This document shows, in pieces, positions 1 to 8,134 of a stretch of 64,000 nucleotides of DNA. The stretch is from assembly GCF_044792555.1 (NCBI RefSeq), contig NZ_CP126238.1, positions 2,666,001-2,730,000 on the forward strand, in the 5' to 3' direction. The position numbers and the translations under genes were made by a program. Within the stretch, counting starts at the first letter, position 1. Each line of letters opens with the position of its first letter. The stretch comes from Alicycliphilus denitrificans_A (GTDB lineage: Bacteria > Pseudomonadota > Gammaproteobacteria > Burkholderiales > Burkholderiaceae_C). The notes beneath the pieces were generated by a model that saw only the letters and a list, made by a program, of their open reading frames with translations, was not told where the DNA came from and did no database searches.

Positions 1-543
1 CGCGCCCAGCGCTGGACGCGCCCGCTGCTGGACGCGATGCAAACCACGCCCGCCTTCGTCTACCTGGTGCCCGTGGTGATGCTGTTCGGCATTGGCAACG
101 TGCCCGGCGTCATCGTGACCATCGTGTTTGCGCTGCCGCCGCTGGTGCGTCTGACCAACCTGGGGCTGCGCCAGGTGCGACCGGACCTGATCGAGGCCAG
201 CCGCGCCTACGGCGCCTCGCCCTGGCAGCTGCTCATCAAGGTGCAACTGCCGCTGGCCCTGCCCTCCATCATGGCCGGGATCAACCAGGCACTGATGCTC
301 AGCCTGTCCATGGTCGTCATCGCCTCCATGATCGCCGTGGGCGGCCTGGGGCAGATGGTGCTGCGCGGCATTGGCCGCCTGGACATGGGCCTGGCGACCG
401 TCGGGGGGCTGGGGATCGTACTGCTGGCCATCGTGCTGGACCGCATCACCCAGGCCATGGGCGAGCCACGCCGTGGGAACCAGCGCTGGTGGCAGCGCGG
501 ACCGCTGGGACTGCTGCGCAAGCACATCGCACACAAGTCCTGA
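1..543 (+). CDS. proW: Glycine betaine/proline ABC transporter permease, 3' part
   Basis: The frame is open from the first base, so the start lies upstream of the window; 180 codons remain. This is the inner-membrane permease of an osmoprotectant importer. Hydrophobic segments alternate with short loops, and the cytoplasmic EAA loop typical of ABC importer permeases is visible from base 193 (EASRAYG, then a conserved LPLALPSI stretch); this loop docks on the ATPase subunit. The tail is short and basic. The substrate-binding protein gene follows after about 80 bases on the same strand, which supports the betaine/proline assignment. The ATPase gene is presumably upstream. A copy of the dispersed hairpin repeat sits directly after the stop codon. 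Confidence 0.88.
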   Translation, partial: RAQRWTRPLLDAMQTTPAFVYLVPVVMLFGIGNVPGVIVTIVFALPPLVRLTNLGLRQVRPDLIEASRAYGASPWQLLIKVQLPLALPSIMAGINQALMLSLSMVVIASMIAVGGLGQMVLRGIGRLDMGLATVGGLGIVLLAIVLDRITQAMGEPRRGNQRWWQRGPLGLLRKHIAHKS

Positions 544-589
544 ATTCATAGCTACCAGCGCTTTCTGGAAAAGCGCTATATGCCAATTT
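543..589. repeat. Dispersed hairpin repeat, copy 1
   Basis: Between proW and proX. The arms AGCGCTTT (557-564) and AAAGCGCT (570-577) form a hairpin, preceded by ATAGCT. It is the first of about 13 related copies in the window and could attenuate transcription between the two transporter genes. Confidence 0.6.
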
Positions 590-621
590 GGCTGTTATTT
601 TTTGTTGAAAAGGAGCACCCC

Positions 622-1629
622 ATGACTTACACCATCAAACCCCTGCGCCACCTGGCCGTCGCCGGCCTGGCCCTGCTGCTTCTGGGCGCCCAGGCGCAAG
701 AGCTGCCCGGCAAGGGCGTCAAGGTACTGCCGCTCAAGAGCTCGATTGCCGAGGAAACCTTCCAGACCCTGCTGGTCACCAAGGCCCTGGAACAGCTGGG
801 CTACGAGGTGCAAGCCATCAAGGAGGTGGAATACCCGACGGCCCATATCGCCCTGGCCAACGGCGACGCCACCTTCATGGCCGACCACTGGAACCCGCTG
901 CATGCCGACTACTACAAGAACGCCGGCGGCGACGCCAGGCTCTATCGCCAGGGCGTGTATTCGGCCAACGCCGCCCAGGGCTACCTAATCGACAGGAAAA
1001 CCGCCGAGCAGTACAAGATCACCAACATTGGGCAGTTGAAGGACCCGAAGATCGCCCAGCTGTTCGACAGCAATGGCGACGACAAGGCCGACCTGACCGG
1101 CTGCAACCCCGGCTGGGGCTGCGAGGCGGTGATCGAACACCACCTGGACGCCTACGGCCTGCGTGCCACGGTGACGCACAACCAGGGCAGCTACGCCGCA
1201 CTGATGGCCGACACCATCACGCGCCACCGCGCCGGCAAGCCCATCCTGTACTACACCTGGACGCCCTACTGGGTTAGCAAAGAACTCAAGCCGGGCAAGG
1301 ACGTGGTGTGGCTGCAGGTGCCGTTCTCCTCGCTGCCGGGCGAGCAAAAAGGCCTGGATACCCGGCTGCCCAACGGCAAGAACTACGGATTTGTGGTCAA
1401 TAACCAGCAAATCGTGGCCAACAAGGCCTGGGCCGAGCAAAACCCCGCCGCCGCCAGGCTGTTTGCCGTCATGCAGCTGCCCGTGGCCGACATCAACGCC
1501 CAGAACCACCTGATGAGCCAGGGACAGAACAAGAGCGCCGATATCGAGCGCCATGTGAACGGCTGGATCCGCGCGCACCAAAAGACCTTCGACGGCTGGC
1601 TGGAGCAAGCCCGCGCAGGAGCACACTAA
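622..1629 (+). CDS. proX: Glycine betaine/proline ABC transporter substrate-binding protein
   Basis: Periplasmic binding protein of 335 residues that captures glycine betaine or a related quaternary amine and hands it to the ProW-type permease. The ATG at 622 is chosen because an AAAGGAG ribosome-binding site lies just upstream and the protein then begins with a basic-hydrophobic signal peptide ending near residue 26 (LLLLGAQAQ). An ATG further upstream at 580 would fall within the intergenic repeat region. Aromatic-rich segments FMADHWNPLH and YYTWTPYW are the kind used by OpuAC/ProX proteins to form the cation-pi cage for the trimethylammonium group. It follows the permease gene and probably belongs to its operon. 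Confidence 0.88.
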   Translation: MTYTIKPLRHLAVAGLALLLLGAQAQELPGKGVKVLPLKSSIAEETFQTLLVTKALEQLGYEVQAIKEVEYPTAHIALANGDATFMADHWNPLHADYYKNAGGDARLYRQGVYSANAAQGYLIDRKTAEQYKITNIGQLKDPKIAQLFDSNGDDKADLTGCNPGWGCEAVIEHHLDAYGLRATVTHNQGSYAALMADTITRHRAGKPILYYTWTPYWVSKELKPGKDVVWLQVPFSSLPGEQKGLDTRLPNGKNYGFVVNNQQIVANKAWAEQNPAAARLFAVMQLPVADINAQNHLMSQGQNKSADIERHVNGWIRAHQKTFDGWLEQARAGAH

Positions 1630-1709
1630 CCGAGGCCAGAAAGCGGGCGCCATTGCCGGGCTTCTAGAATGCATGGCGAAGGTAACGCCGTGCCGCCTTC
1701 GTCTAGCCC

Positions 1710-2486
1710 ATGAATGCCACTCTGCGCCCCATTCCCGACGCCCAGCCACAGCGCACTTTGCTGACCGCCAAGGAGCGCGAGGCCATTGGCCGCAACCCCT
1801 GGTTTGCCACGCTCACACCCTCGCTGCGACACGACATCCTGCGCCTGGGCCACGTCACGCGCCACGAGCATGGCGATGCCATCGTCGAGCAAGGCCTGCC
1901 CATACGCAACTGGTTCACCTGCGCCAGCGGCGCGCTGCGTTTTCGGCGCAACACGTCGGCAGGCAAACAGGTCACTCTGGCCTATGTGGAGCCCGGCATC
2001 TGGGTGGGCGAGGCCGAGGTGCTCTACGGCCGCCCCTGCACCTACGACGCACACGCGCACGGCCCCACCACGCTGATGAGCGTGCCCGAGGCGGCGCTGC
2101 GCGCACTGCTGCTGCAGCACCCCAGTTTCGGCGAGGCCCTGCTCACGCTGCAGGCCCGGAGCATGCGTTCGCTTTACTGCCTGATGGAAGACATGGCCAC
2201 CATGCCGCTGCGCGCGCGCCTGGCCAAGCAGTTGCTGCATTTGCTGGAACGCTTCGGATCGCGCCACATGGAGCCGCAGGCCAGTCGCCCCCTGGGCCTG
2301 TCGCTGGCCCAGGACGAGCTGGCCGGCCTGCTGGGCGGCTCGCGCCAGCGCGTGAACGTGGAGCTGAAATGGCTGGAGCGCCAGGGCATGATCAGCGTAC
2401 GCCCGCGCGGCATCGTGGTGCATGACGCTCCAGGCCTGCAGGTCCTGGTGGATCAGGCGGCCGACGAGTGCCAGGCCGGCGACTGA
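1710..2486 (+). CDS. Crp/Fnr-family transcriptional regulator
   Basis: A protein of 258 residues with the two-domain Crp/Fnr layout: a cyclic-nucleotide-binding-type beta-barrel at about residues 35-145, a long dimerisation helix, and a winged helix-turn-helix at about 197-232 (LSLAQDELAGLLGGSRQRV is the recognition region). The N-terminal cysteine cluster that holds the Fnr iron-sulfur centre is absent, so it is not a classical Fnr; the effector cannot be told from sequence. It starts 80 bases after proX on the same strand and ends 12 bases before the convergent fumC. Whether it controls the betaine transporter or the fumarases is not known. Confidence 0.85.
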   Translation: MNATLRPIPDAQPQRTLLTAKEREAIGRNPWFATLTPSLRHDILRLGHVTRHEHGDAIVEQGLPIRNWFTCASGALRFRRNTSAGKQVTLAYVEPGIWVGEAEVLYGRPCTYDAHAHGPTTLMSVPEAALRALLLQHPSFGEALLTLQARSMRSLYCLMEDMATMPLRARLAKQLLHLLERFGSRHMEPQASRPLGLSLAQDELAGLLGGSRQRVNVELKWLERQGMISVRPRGIVVHDAPGLQVLVDQAADECQAGD

Positions 2487-2498
2487 TGGCCGCGCTGC

Positions 2499-3890
2499 TC
2501 AGCGCCCGACCATCTTTGCCGGCACCACCCATTCATCAAACTGCGCGGCCGTCACATGGCCCAGCGCCAGTGCTGCCTCGCGCAGGCTGGTGCCCTCGTG
2601 GTGCGCCTTCTTGGCGATGGCTGCGGCCTTGTCGTAGCCAATGTGGGTGTTGAGCGCCGTCACCAGCATCAGCGAACGCTCCACCAGCTCGGCAATGCGC
2701 GCGCGGTTGGGCTCAAGCCCCAAGGCGCAGTGATCGTTGAAGCTCTGCATGCCGTCGGCCAGCAGGCGCACGCTCTGCAGGAAGTTGTGCGCCACCATGG
2801 GGCGGAACACGTTCAGCTCGAAGTTGCCCGAGGCCCCGCCCACATTGATCGCCACATCGTTGCCCAGCACCTGCGCGGCCAGCATGGTCAGGGCCTCGCA
2901 CTGCGTGGGGTTGACCTTGCCGGGCATGATGGACGAACCGGGCTCGTTCTCGGGAATGGTGATCTCGCCGATACCGCTGCGCGGCCCGCTGGCCAGCCAG
3001 CGCACGTCGTTGGCGATCTTCATCAAGCTGGCCGCCAGCGTCTTGAGCGCGCCATGCGCCGCCACCAGCGCGTCGCAGCTGGCCAGCGATTCGAACTTGT
3101 TGGGCGCGGTGACGAACGGCAGCCCGGTCTGCGCCGCCAGGTCCGCCGCCACCTGGTCCGCATAGCCCTGGGGCGCATTCAGACCCGTGCCCACGGCGGT
3201 ACCGCCCAGCGCCAGCTCGCACAGGTGCGGCAGCGCGTCGCGCACGTGGCGCTCGCCATGCGCCAGCTGCGCCACCCAGCCGGAAAACTCCTGGCCCAGC
3301 GTGAGCGGCGTGGCGTCCTGCAAATGAGTGCGGCCGATCTTCACGATGTCGTCGAACGCCTCGGCCTTGGCCTGCAGCGTGGCGCGCAGCCGTCCAATGG
3401 AGGGCAGCAGCCGGTGCGCAAGCGCCTGCACCGCCGCCACATGCATGGCCGTGGGGAACACGTCGTTGCTGGACTGGCTCTTGTTCACGTCGTCGTTGGG
3501 ATGCACCAGGCGCGCCTCGCCGCGCGCGCCTTTCAACAGCTCGCTGGCGCGGTTCGCCAGTACCTCGTTGACGTTCATGTTGGTCTGCGTGCCCGAGCCC
3601 GTCTGCCAGACCACGAGCGGAAACTCGCCCTCATGCCGCCCGGCGATGACCTCGTCGGCCGCGGCCACGATGGCATCCGCCTTGCGCGCATCCAGCAGGC
3701 CCAGCGCCTGGTTGACCCGCGCCGAGGCGCGCTTGACCTGGGCCAGCGCGCGGATGATCTCGCGCGGCTGGCGCTCACCCGAGATGTCGAAGTTCTGCAG
3801 CGAGCGCTGCGTCTGCGCGCCCCACAACCGGTCGGCCGGCACTTCTATGGGGCCGAAGGTGTCGCGTTCGATGCGGGTGCTGGTGGTCAT
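2499..3890 (-). CDS. fumC: Fumarate hydratase, class II
   Basis: Cofactor-free, heat- and oxygen-stable fumarase of the TCA cycle, converting fumarate to L-malate in the cytosol. At 463 residues it has the normal length for FumC. The fumarase/aspartase superfamily signature GSSIMPGKVNP is present at about residue 320, together with the SGSG-type region (WQTGSGTQTNMN) and the GRTHLQDATP active-site segment. It starts with ATG at 3890. A second, unrelated fumarase of class I lies divergently upstream, so the strain carries an oxidant-resistant and an iron-dependent isoenzyme side by side; in other bacteria such pairs are used under iron limitation or oxidative stress versus normal growth. Confidence 0.95.
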   Translation of the reverse strand: MTTSTRIERDTFGPIEVPADRLWGAQTQRSLQNFDISGERQPREIIRALAQVKRASARVNQALGLLDARKADAIVAAADEVIAGRHEGEFPLVVWQTGSGTQTNMNVNEVLANRASELLKGARGEARLVHPNDDVNKSQSSNDVFPTAMHVAAVQALAHRLLPSIGRLRATLQAKAEAFDDIVKIGRTHLQDATPLTLGQEFSGWVAQLAHGERHVRDALPHLCELALGGTAVGTGLNAPQGYADQVAADLAAQTGLPFVTAPNKFESLASCDALVAAHGALKTLAASLMKIANDVRWLASGPRSGIGEITIPENEPGSSIMPGKVNPTQCEALTMLAAQVLGNDVAINVGGASGNFELNVFRPMVAHNFLQSVRLLADGMQSFNDHCALGLEPNRARIAELVERSLMLVTALNTHIGYDKAAAIAKKAHHEGTSLREAALALGHVTAAQFDEWVVPAKMVGR

Positions 3891-3933
3891 GGCGGGCGGC
3901 CCTTTCGTGTGCTGCGGCGGGACTATGGATGGC

Positions 3934-4100
3934 TAGGAGGCTGTCGGGCTTGGAGCGCCGAAAGCGAAAATCGGCCCCAGCGAGACCAGTTTTTGCCGGA
4001 TTTGCAGCCCAATAGCCGAGCTATTGGGCAAAAAGACGGTGAAAAATGGGCCGTTACGGTCGATTTGCAGCCGGTGATTTCCAAGTCCGACAGCCTCCTA
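3934..4100. repeat. MITE-like palindromic intergenic element
   Basis: A 167-bp element occupies most of the gap between the two fumarase genes. Its ends, 3934-3954 and 4080-4100, are inverted repeats matching at 20 of 21 positions (AGGAGGCTGTCGG...). The interior is also roughly palindromic and centres on GCCCAATAG (4007-4015), loop CCGAG, CTATTGGGC (4021-4029). It carries no transposase; a short antisense reading frame across it is an artefact. I recall very similar sequences between genes in other Comamonadaceae, but cannot verify this. No target duplication is obvious. It lies between two divergent promoters and could shape either transcript. Confidence 0.7.
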
Positions 4101-4245
4101 AGCGGCTTCATTTCACCGCAATCCATGCGGCACCGAAAGACCTGCCCCCTTGCCCAGCGTGGGCACGCCTATATCCCTGGTTCAGGCCCATGCAAGCTCG
4201 GGGGCGATAATCCCCAGGTTTTTTCACCCCACACCCCCTGCCTAC

Positions 4246-5805
4246 ATGACCACGACCATCCGCTACAACGACCTGGTGGAATCCGTAGCTGCAGCGCTGC
4301 AGTACATCTCCTACTACCACCCCGCCGACTACATCCAGCACCTGGCGCGCGCCTACGAGCGTGAACAATCGCCGGCCGCCAAGGACGCGATGGCGCAGAT
4401 CCTCACCAACAGCAAGATGAGCGCCACGGGCCACCGCCCGATCTGTCAGGACACGGGCATCGTTAACGTGTTCCTGAAGCTGGGCATGGGCGTGCGCTTT
4501 GAGGGCTTTGCCGCCGACCAGAGCCTGGAAGACGCCATCAACGAAGGCGTGCGCCGCGGCTACAACCACCCCGACAACACGCTGCGCGCCTCGGTCGTCG
4601 CCGACCCGCACTTCGCGCGCAAGAACACCAAGGACAACACACCCGCCGTCATCAACGTGCAGATCGTGCCCGGCGACAAGCTGGACGTGACCGTGGCCGC
4701 CAAGGGCGGCGGCAGCGAGAACAAGTCCAAGATGGTCATGATGAATCCCAGCGACAGCCTGGTGGACTGGGTCCTGAAGACCGTGCCCACCATGGGCGCC
4801 GGCTGGTGCCCGCCGGGCATGCTGGGCATCGGCATCGGCGGCACGGCCGAAAAGGCCGTGCTGCTGGCCAAGGAAAGCCTGATGGAAGACCTGGACATGT
4901 ACGAACTGCAGGCCAAGGCCCGCCGCGGCGAGAAACTGGACCAGGTGGAAGAGCTGCGCCTGGAACTGTACGAGAAGGTCAACGCCCTGGGCATTGGCGC
5001 CCAAGGCCTGGGCGGCCTGTCCACGGTGCTGGACATCAAGATCAAGATGTACCCCACCCACGCCGCCAGCAAGCCCGTGGCCATGATCCCCAACTGCGCC
5101 GCCACGCGCCACGCCCATTTCGTGATGGACGGCTCCGGCCCGGTCTATATGGACCCGCCCAGCCTGGACCTCTGGCCCAAGGTCGACTGGGCGCCCAACA
5201 CCGAGACCAGCAAGCGCGTGGACCTCAATACCCTGACCAAGGAAGAAGTCGCCAGCTGGAAGCCCGGGCAGACGCTGCTGCTCAACGGCAAGATGCTCAC
5301 CGGCCGCGACGCCGCGCACAAGCGCATCCAGGACATGCTGGCCAAGGGCGAAAAGCTGCCCGTGGACTTCACCAACCGCGTCATCTACTACGTGGGCCCC
5401 GTGGATCCGGTGCGTGACGAGGCCGTCGGCCCCGCCGGCCCCACCACGGCCACGCGCATGGACAAGTTCACCGACATGATGCTGGAGCAAACCGGCCTAA
5501 TCGCCATGATCGGCAAGGCCGAGCGCGGCCCCGTCGCCATCGACAGCATCCAGCGCCACCAGAGCGCCTACCTGATGGCCGTGGGCGGCGCCGCCTACCT
5601 GGTCAGCAAGGCCATCAAGCACGCCAAGGTGGTGGGCTTCGAAGACCTGGGCATGGAAGCCATCTACGAGTTCGACGTGGTGGACATGCCCGTCACCGTG
5701 GCCGTGGACGCGGGCGGCACCAGCGCCCACATCACCGGCCCGGCCGAGTGGCAGAAGCGCATTGCTACGGGGGAATTCAAGGGGATTGAGGTGGCGGCGC
5801 TGTAA
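4246..5805 (+). CDS. fumA: Fumarate hydratase, class I (iron-sulfur)
   Basis: Oxygen-sensitive [4Fe-4S] hydro-lyase of the TCA cycle, 519 residues. Likely cluster ligands are visible as Cys67 (RPICQDTG), Cys188 (GWCPPG) and Cys284 (PNCAATRH). The N-terminal alpha domain is followed by a C-terminal beta domain with the GPVDPVRDEAVGPAGPTTATR region that binds the substrate. The start at 4246 gives the usual N-terminus (MTTTIRYNDLV); longer upstream reading is not supported. It is transcribed away from fumC. Its rho-independent terminator, just after the stop codon, has been split by an IS4-family element. The symbol follows common usage for this family in related genomes; the paralogue type (A or B) cannot be distinguished. 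Confidence 0.92.
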   Translation: MTTTIRYNDLVESVAAALQYISYYHPADYIQHLARAYEREQSPAAKDAMAQILTNSKMSATGHRPICQDTGIVNVFLKLGMGVRFEGFAADQSLEDAINEGVRRGYNHPDNTLRASVVADPHFARKNTKDNTPAVINVQIVPGDKLDVTVAAKGGGSENKSKMVMMNPSDSLVDWVLKTVPTMGAGWCPPGMLGIGIGGTAEKAVLLAKESLMEDLDMYELQAKARRGEKLDQVEELRLELYEKVNALGIGAQGLGGLSTVLDIKIKMYPTHAASKPVAMIPNCAATRHAHFVMDGSGPVYMDPPSLDLWPKVDWAPNTETSKRVDLNTLTKEEVASWKPGQTLLLNGKMLTGRDAAHKRIQDMLAKGEKLPVDFTNRVIYYVGPVDPVRDEAVGPAGPTTATRMDKFTDMMLEQTGLIAMIGKAERGPVAIDSIQRHQSAYLMAVGGAAYLVSKAIKHAKVVGFEDLGMEAIYEFDVVDMPVTVAVDAGGTSAHITGPAEWQKRIATGEFKGIEVAAL

Positions 5806-5828
5806 AAGCGCCCACCGCCCTGCAAAAA

Positions 5829-5845
5829 GAAAACCGCCTTAGGGC
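5829..5845 (+). terminator. Left arm of fumA terminator, interrupted by IS
   Basis: GAAAACCGCC at 5829-5838 once paired with GGCGGTTTTTC, now at 7257-7267, around a TTAG loop, forming a rho-independent terminator. The arms are now 1.4 kb apart. Bases 5836-5845 (GCCTTAGGGC) are the left copy of the target duplication. Confidence 0.8.
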
Positions 5846-5858
5846 TAATGCCAGTCAG

Positions 5859-7172
5859 TTAAGAGCTTGCTGGCATTTTCTTTGTGGGGAACTTGCTGCG
5901 AGATCGCTTGACCTCACGCGGGAAGCTTCGCCCGCTACGGCGTGCAGGAAGTACGAAGTAGCGGGCCTGTTCAAGCAGCAGTTGCAGGTGTCTCGGCAAT
6001 GCTCCCGCGCGAGCCAGATGCACGGTGTTGAGTGCGCCAATGATGGCATGCTTGGCTGTGTGGAAGCTGATGCGTACCGGCTCAACCTTCACATGCTGGG
6101 CCATCAAGCGCATCCAGCGCCTGAGCAAGGTATGCGCAATCAATACGCCCCAGACCTCCTGTTTGACCAACTCCGGCTGCTTGCTGCGCAGCACGCCTGC
6201 GCCCTGTTGCAGCGACTGCTTGATCTCACGAAAGCCAAGTTCAATCTCCCAGCGCTGGCAATACATCTGTGCCAGTTGCGATGCGCCAAAGCGTTCGGAG
6301 TCGAGCATCGAGGTGATGAAGCGCCTGCTCTTGCCTTGCACCTCGGTCTGGATCAGGCGCGCTTGCCAGTGGCTTGGCAGTTCGGGGCAAAGTTTCCTGG
6401 CACGCTGCGAGATGGGCATGCGGATCAACCAGTCGCCCGCGCCCAGACATTGCACGACTTCATGGCGCAAGTTGTCTCTGGCCCGCATGAGCCAGTGGCG
6501 TTGCTCGCCTGCGCCCTGCCAGTCGAGCAGGAATGCCGCAGAGAAGTACGCCCGGTCAAACAAAGTGATGGAGTGATCCAGGCCACGCAGCCCAGCAGCA
6601 AGCGTCAGCTCCCCTTGGGTGTAGTCACCCAGTTGTGCATCGAGTAGTTCGTGGCTATCGGTGTCCAGCAGGCACACAGCCCGCACCATGGGCCAGGGCT
6701 GGGGACCGTACTGCGTCTGACCACTTCCCAGCACTTGGCGGTTGTCTGCGCTGTTGGGCGCAGACCAGACAACGCCATCGACGGCCAGCACGCGCAAGCG
6801 CTCTTCGTGCACGGGATGCGATCTGCCCCAGGCCTGCGTGAGCAGCGCAAACAAGTGCTCCAAGGGTTGCGAGCCCAGCCGCTGGCGAACCTGCACGCTG
6901 CTGCTGGGAGCTGGTAACTCTTGCCCCTCAAGGGTCAAGGCCATCTCCTGCACCACCTGCCACATGGGCATGTGGCGAAACAAGGCCAGTCCAATGACCA
7001 GCCAGATGGCGTGATCTGCAGGCAGCTTGCGCCGACGTATGGATGCCTTGCCGCTGGCATGCAGTGCTTGCTCGATCCACAGTGGATCAATCAGCGCGCC
7101 CAACTCAGTCATCGCGTGAGCGGGCAACCCTGCCCAGCTCTCATCCAAGGAGTTTTGCAGTACGGAAGTCAA
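5859..7172 (-). CDS. IS4-family transposase
   Basis: DDE transposase of 437 residues. Catalytic acidic residues fit Asp132 (LAVDG), Asp206 (LFDRAYF) and Glu311 within the IS4 signature Y-x2-R-x3-E-x6-K (Tyr304, Arg307, Glu311, Lys318). The frame is intact. The assigned start at 7172 is a TTG codon with no strong ribosome-binding site, and an inverted repeat lies immediately upstream, so translation initiation may be deliberately weak; an internal start cannot be excluded. The stop codon lies inside the left terminal inverted repeat. Confidence 0.93.
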   Translation of the reverse strand: MTSVLQNSLDESWAGLPAHAMTELGALIDPLWIEQALHASGKASIRRRKLPADHAIWLVIGLALFRHMPMWQVVQEMALTLEGQELPAPSSSVQVRQRLGSQPLEHLFALLTQAWGRSHPVHEERLRVLAVDGVVWSAPNSADNRQVLGSGQTQYGPQPWPMVRAVCLLDTDSHELLDAQLGDYTQGELTLAAGLRGLDHSITLFDRAYFSAAFLLDWQGAGEQRHWLMRARDNLRHEVVQCLGAGDWLIRMPISQRARKLCPELPSHWQARLIQTEVQGKSRRFITSMLDSERFGASQLAQMYCQRWEIELGFREIKQSLQQGAGVLRSKQPELVKQEVWGVLIAHTLLRRWMRLMAQHVKVEPVRISFHTAKHAIIGALNTVHLARAGALPRHLQLLLEQARYFVLPARRSGRSFPREVKRSRSKFPTKKMPASS

Positions 7173-7175
7173 ACG

Positions 7176-7208
7176 AAAAAGGGAGCATGACGAACATGCT
7201 CCCTTTTT
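7176..7208. promoter_or_regulatory. Perfect inverted repeat upstream of transposase start
   Basis: AAAAAGGGAGCATG (7176-7189) and CATGCTCCCTTTTT (7195-7208) form a 14-bp perfect stem with a 5-base loop. Ending in a T run on either strand, it resembles a bidirectional terminator. Its place inside the IS, just before the transposase start, suggests it limits read-through into the gene from flanking promoters, as known for other IS elements; this role is inferred. Confidence 0.7.
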
Positions 7209-7249
7209 ACCCGCCTGTGGCGATCTGCTGTCTTAACTGACTGGCATTA

Positions 7250-7267
7250 GCCTTAGGGCGGTTTTTC
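7250..7267 (+). terminator. Right arm of fumA terminator after IS insertion
   Basis: Right copy of the target duplication GCCTTAGGGC (7250-7259) followed by the rest of the terminator stem and its T run (to 7267). From here to 7469 there is no gene. A weak promoter-like pair, TTGGCG at 7328 and TAGCAT at 7351 with a 17-base spacer, may serve the next gene. Confidence 0.65.
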
Positions 7268-7469
7268 TTCGACCAAAACACACGCCATCGACGCCCTGCC
7301 CCTTGTCACCACTCGTTTTTCAAGCACTTGGCGAGCTGAAAACCGTGGCATAGCATTTCTCTGCGGCAGACCGGCTTCGGCATCGGCCCTCGGGGGCGTT
7401 GGGTGGCGCAACCCCTACCAAGCCTGCGGACTGCCCGAGAGCGCCCCGCCTGACCAAGGAGAAGCCGAA

Positions 7470-7934
7470 ATGCGATTCGCGCCCCTCATCCTCGCCGCCG
7501 CGCTGGCGGGTACAAGTTCACTGACATATGGCGCTGGCCCGCAGCTGCCGCCCACCGAGGCCGCTGCGGTGTTCAAGGCCGCGGGCTTCAAACCCAAGGG
7601 CCAGAAATGGTTCGCCTGCGCCGAAGGCCAAGTCTCCGAGGTCCGCGATATCAACGGTGATGGACTTCCCGAGGTCATCATCACCGAGAGCGGGACCGAG
7701 TGCCACGGCATGACCGGCGAGGGATACAGCCTCGTCAGCAAGCAGCCCAACGGTGCCTGGAAACGCATGTCCGCAGGCACGGGCATCCCCCTCTTTCTCC
7801 AGAGCCGCGGTGTTGGTGGATGGCCGGACCTGCAGGTTGGCGGTCCGGGCTTTTGCTTCCCCGTGCTGCGCTGGAATGGACGGGCCTACAGCCTGCACCG
7901 CTACGAGTACGAGGGGAAGCGCTGCAAGCCGTAG
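7470..7934 (+). CDS. Exported protein of unknown function
   Basis: A protein of 154 residues that I do not recognise as a named family. Residues 1-22 form a signal peptide, so it is probably periplasmic. Residues 60-65 read DINGDG followed by LPE, resembling the calcium-binding loop of FG-GAP/VCBS-type repeats. Four cysteines (50, 78, 129, 152) could make two disulfides. The C-terminal part has a bulky, aromatic pattern (LRWNGRAYSLHRYEYEG) typical of small secreted beta proteins. A GGAG-containing ribosome-binding site precedes the ATG. It stands alone between the IS element and a convergent diguanylate cyclase gene. Confidence 0.7.
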   Translation: MRFAPLILAAALAGTSSLTYGAGPQLPPTEAAAVFKAAGFKPKGQKWFACAEGQVSEVRDINGDGLPEVIITESGTECHGMTGEGYSLVSKQPNGAWKRMSAGTGIPLFLQSRGVGGWPDLQVGGPGFCFPVLRWNGRAYSLHRYEYEGKRCKP

Positions 7935-8134
7935 CCCCATGTGTTGCACTGAGGCTGCGGTTTTCCTGCCGCCACATGGCTGCCGCCTGGCGCTCACTTT
8001 CTTTCAGCTGGTTGTAGCTCATCTTGGCCTCAATTTTCGGGGGGTTGCACTTCCGATTTGAGGCCGCCGCGCATCGCAGCGGCGTCACGGCGAGGTCGCT
8101 GGAGTTGGGGCGGGGCGCGTAGCGCCATGGGGGG

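Larger units (their letters stand above)
5846..7249. mobile_element. Complete IS4-family insertion sequence, 1404 bp
   Basis: The ends are perfect 19-bp inverted repeats: TAATGCCAGTCAGTTAAGA at 5846-5864 and its complement at 7231-7249. Both sides carry the 10-bp direct repeat GCCTTAGGGC (5836-5845 and 7250-7259), the size expected for IS4-family target duplication. One intact transposase gene fills the element on the minus strand. Perfect ends, an intact gene and a perfect duplication indicate a recent, probably still mobile insertion. The target is the stem-loop of the fumA terminator, and the duplicated 10 bp is the loop and the upper part of its stem. Confidence 0.95.

Noticed and set aside
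3923..4126. A 67-codon gene on the minus strand between the fumarases
   Set aside because: It lies across the palindromic repeat; such frames recur with the repeat and show no protein-like features.
4150..4245. Sigma-70 promoter of the class I fumarase
   Set aside because: TTGCCC/TATATC have a 14-base spacer and GATAAT at 4206 has no matching -35 box, so no promoter was assigned.
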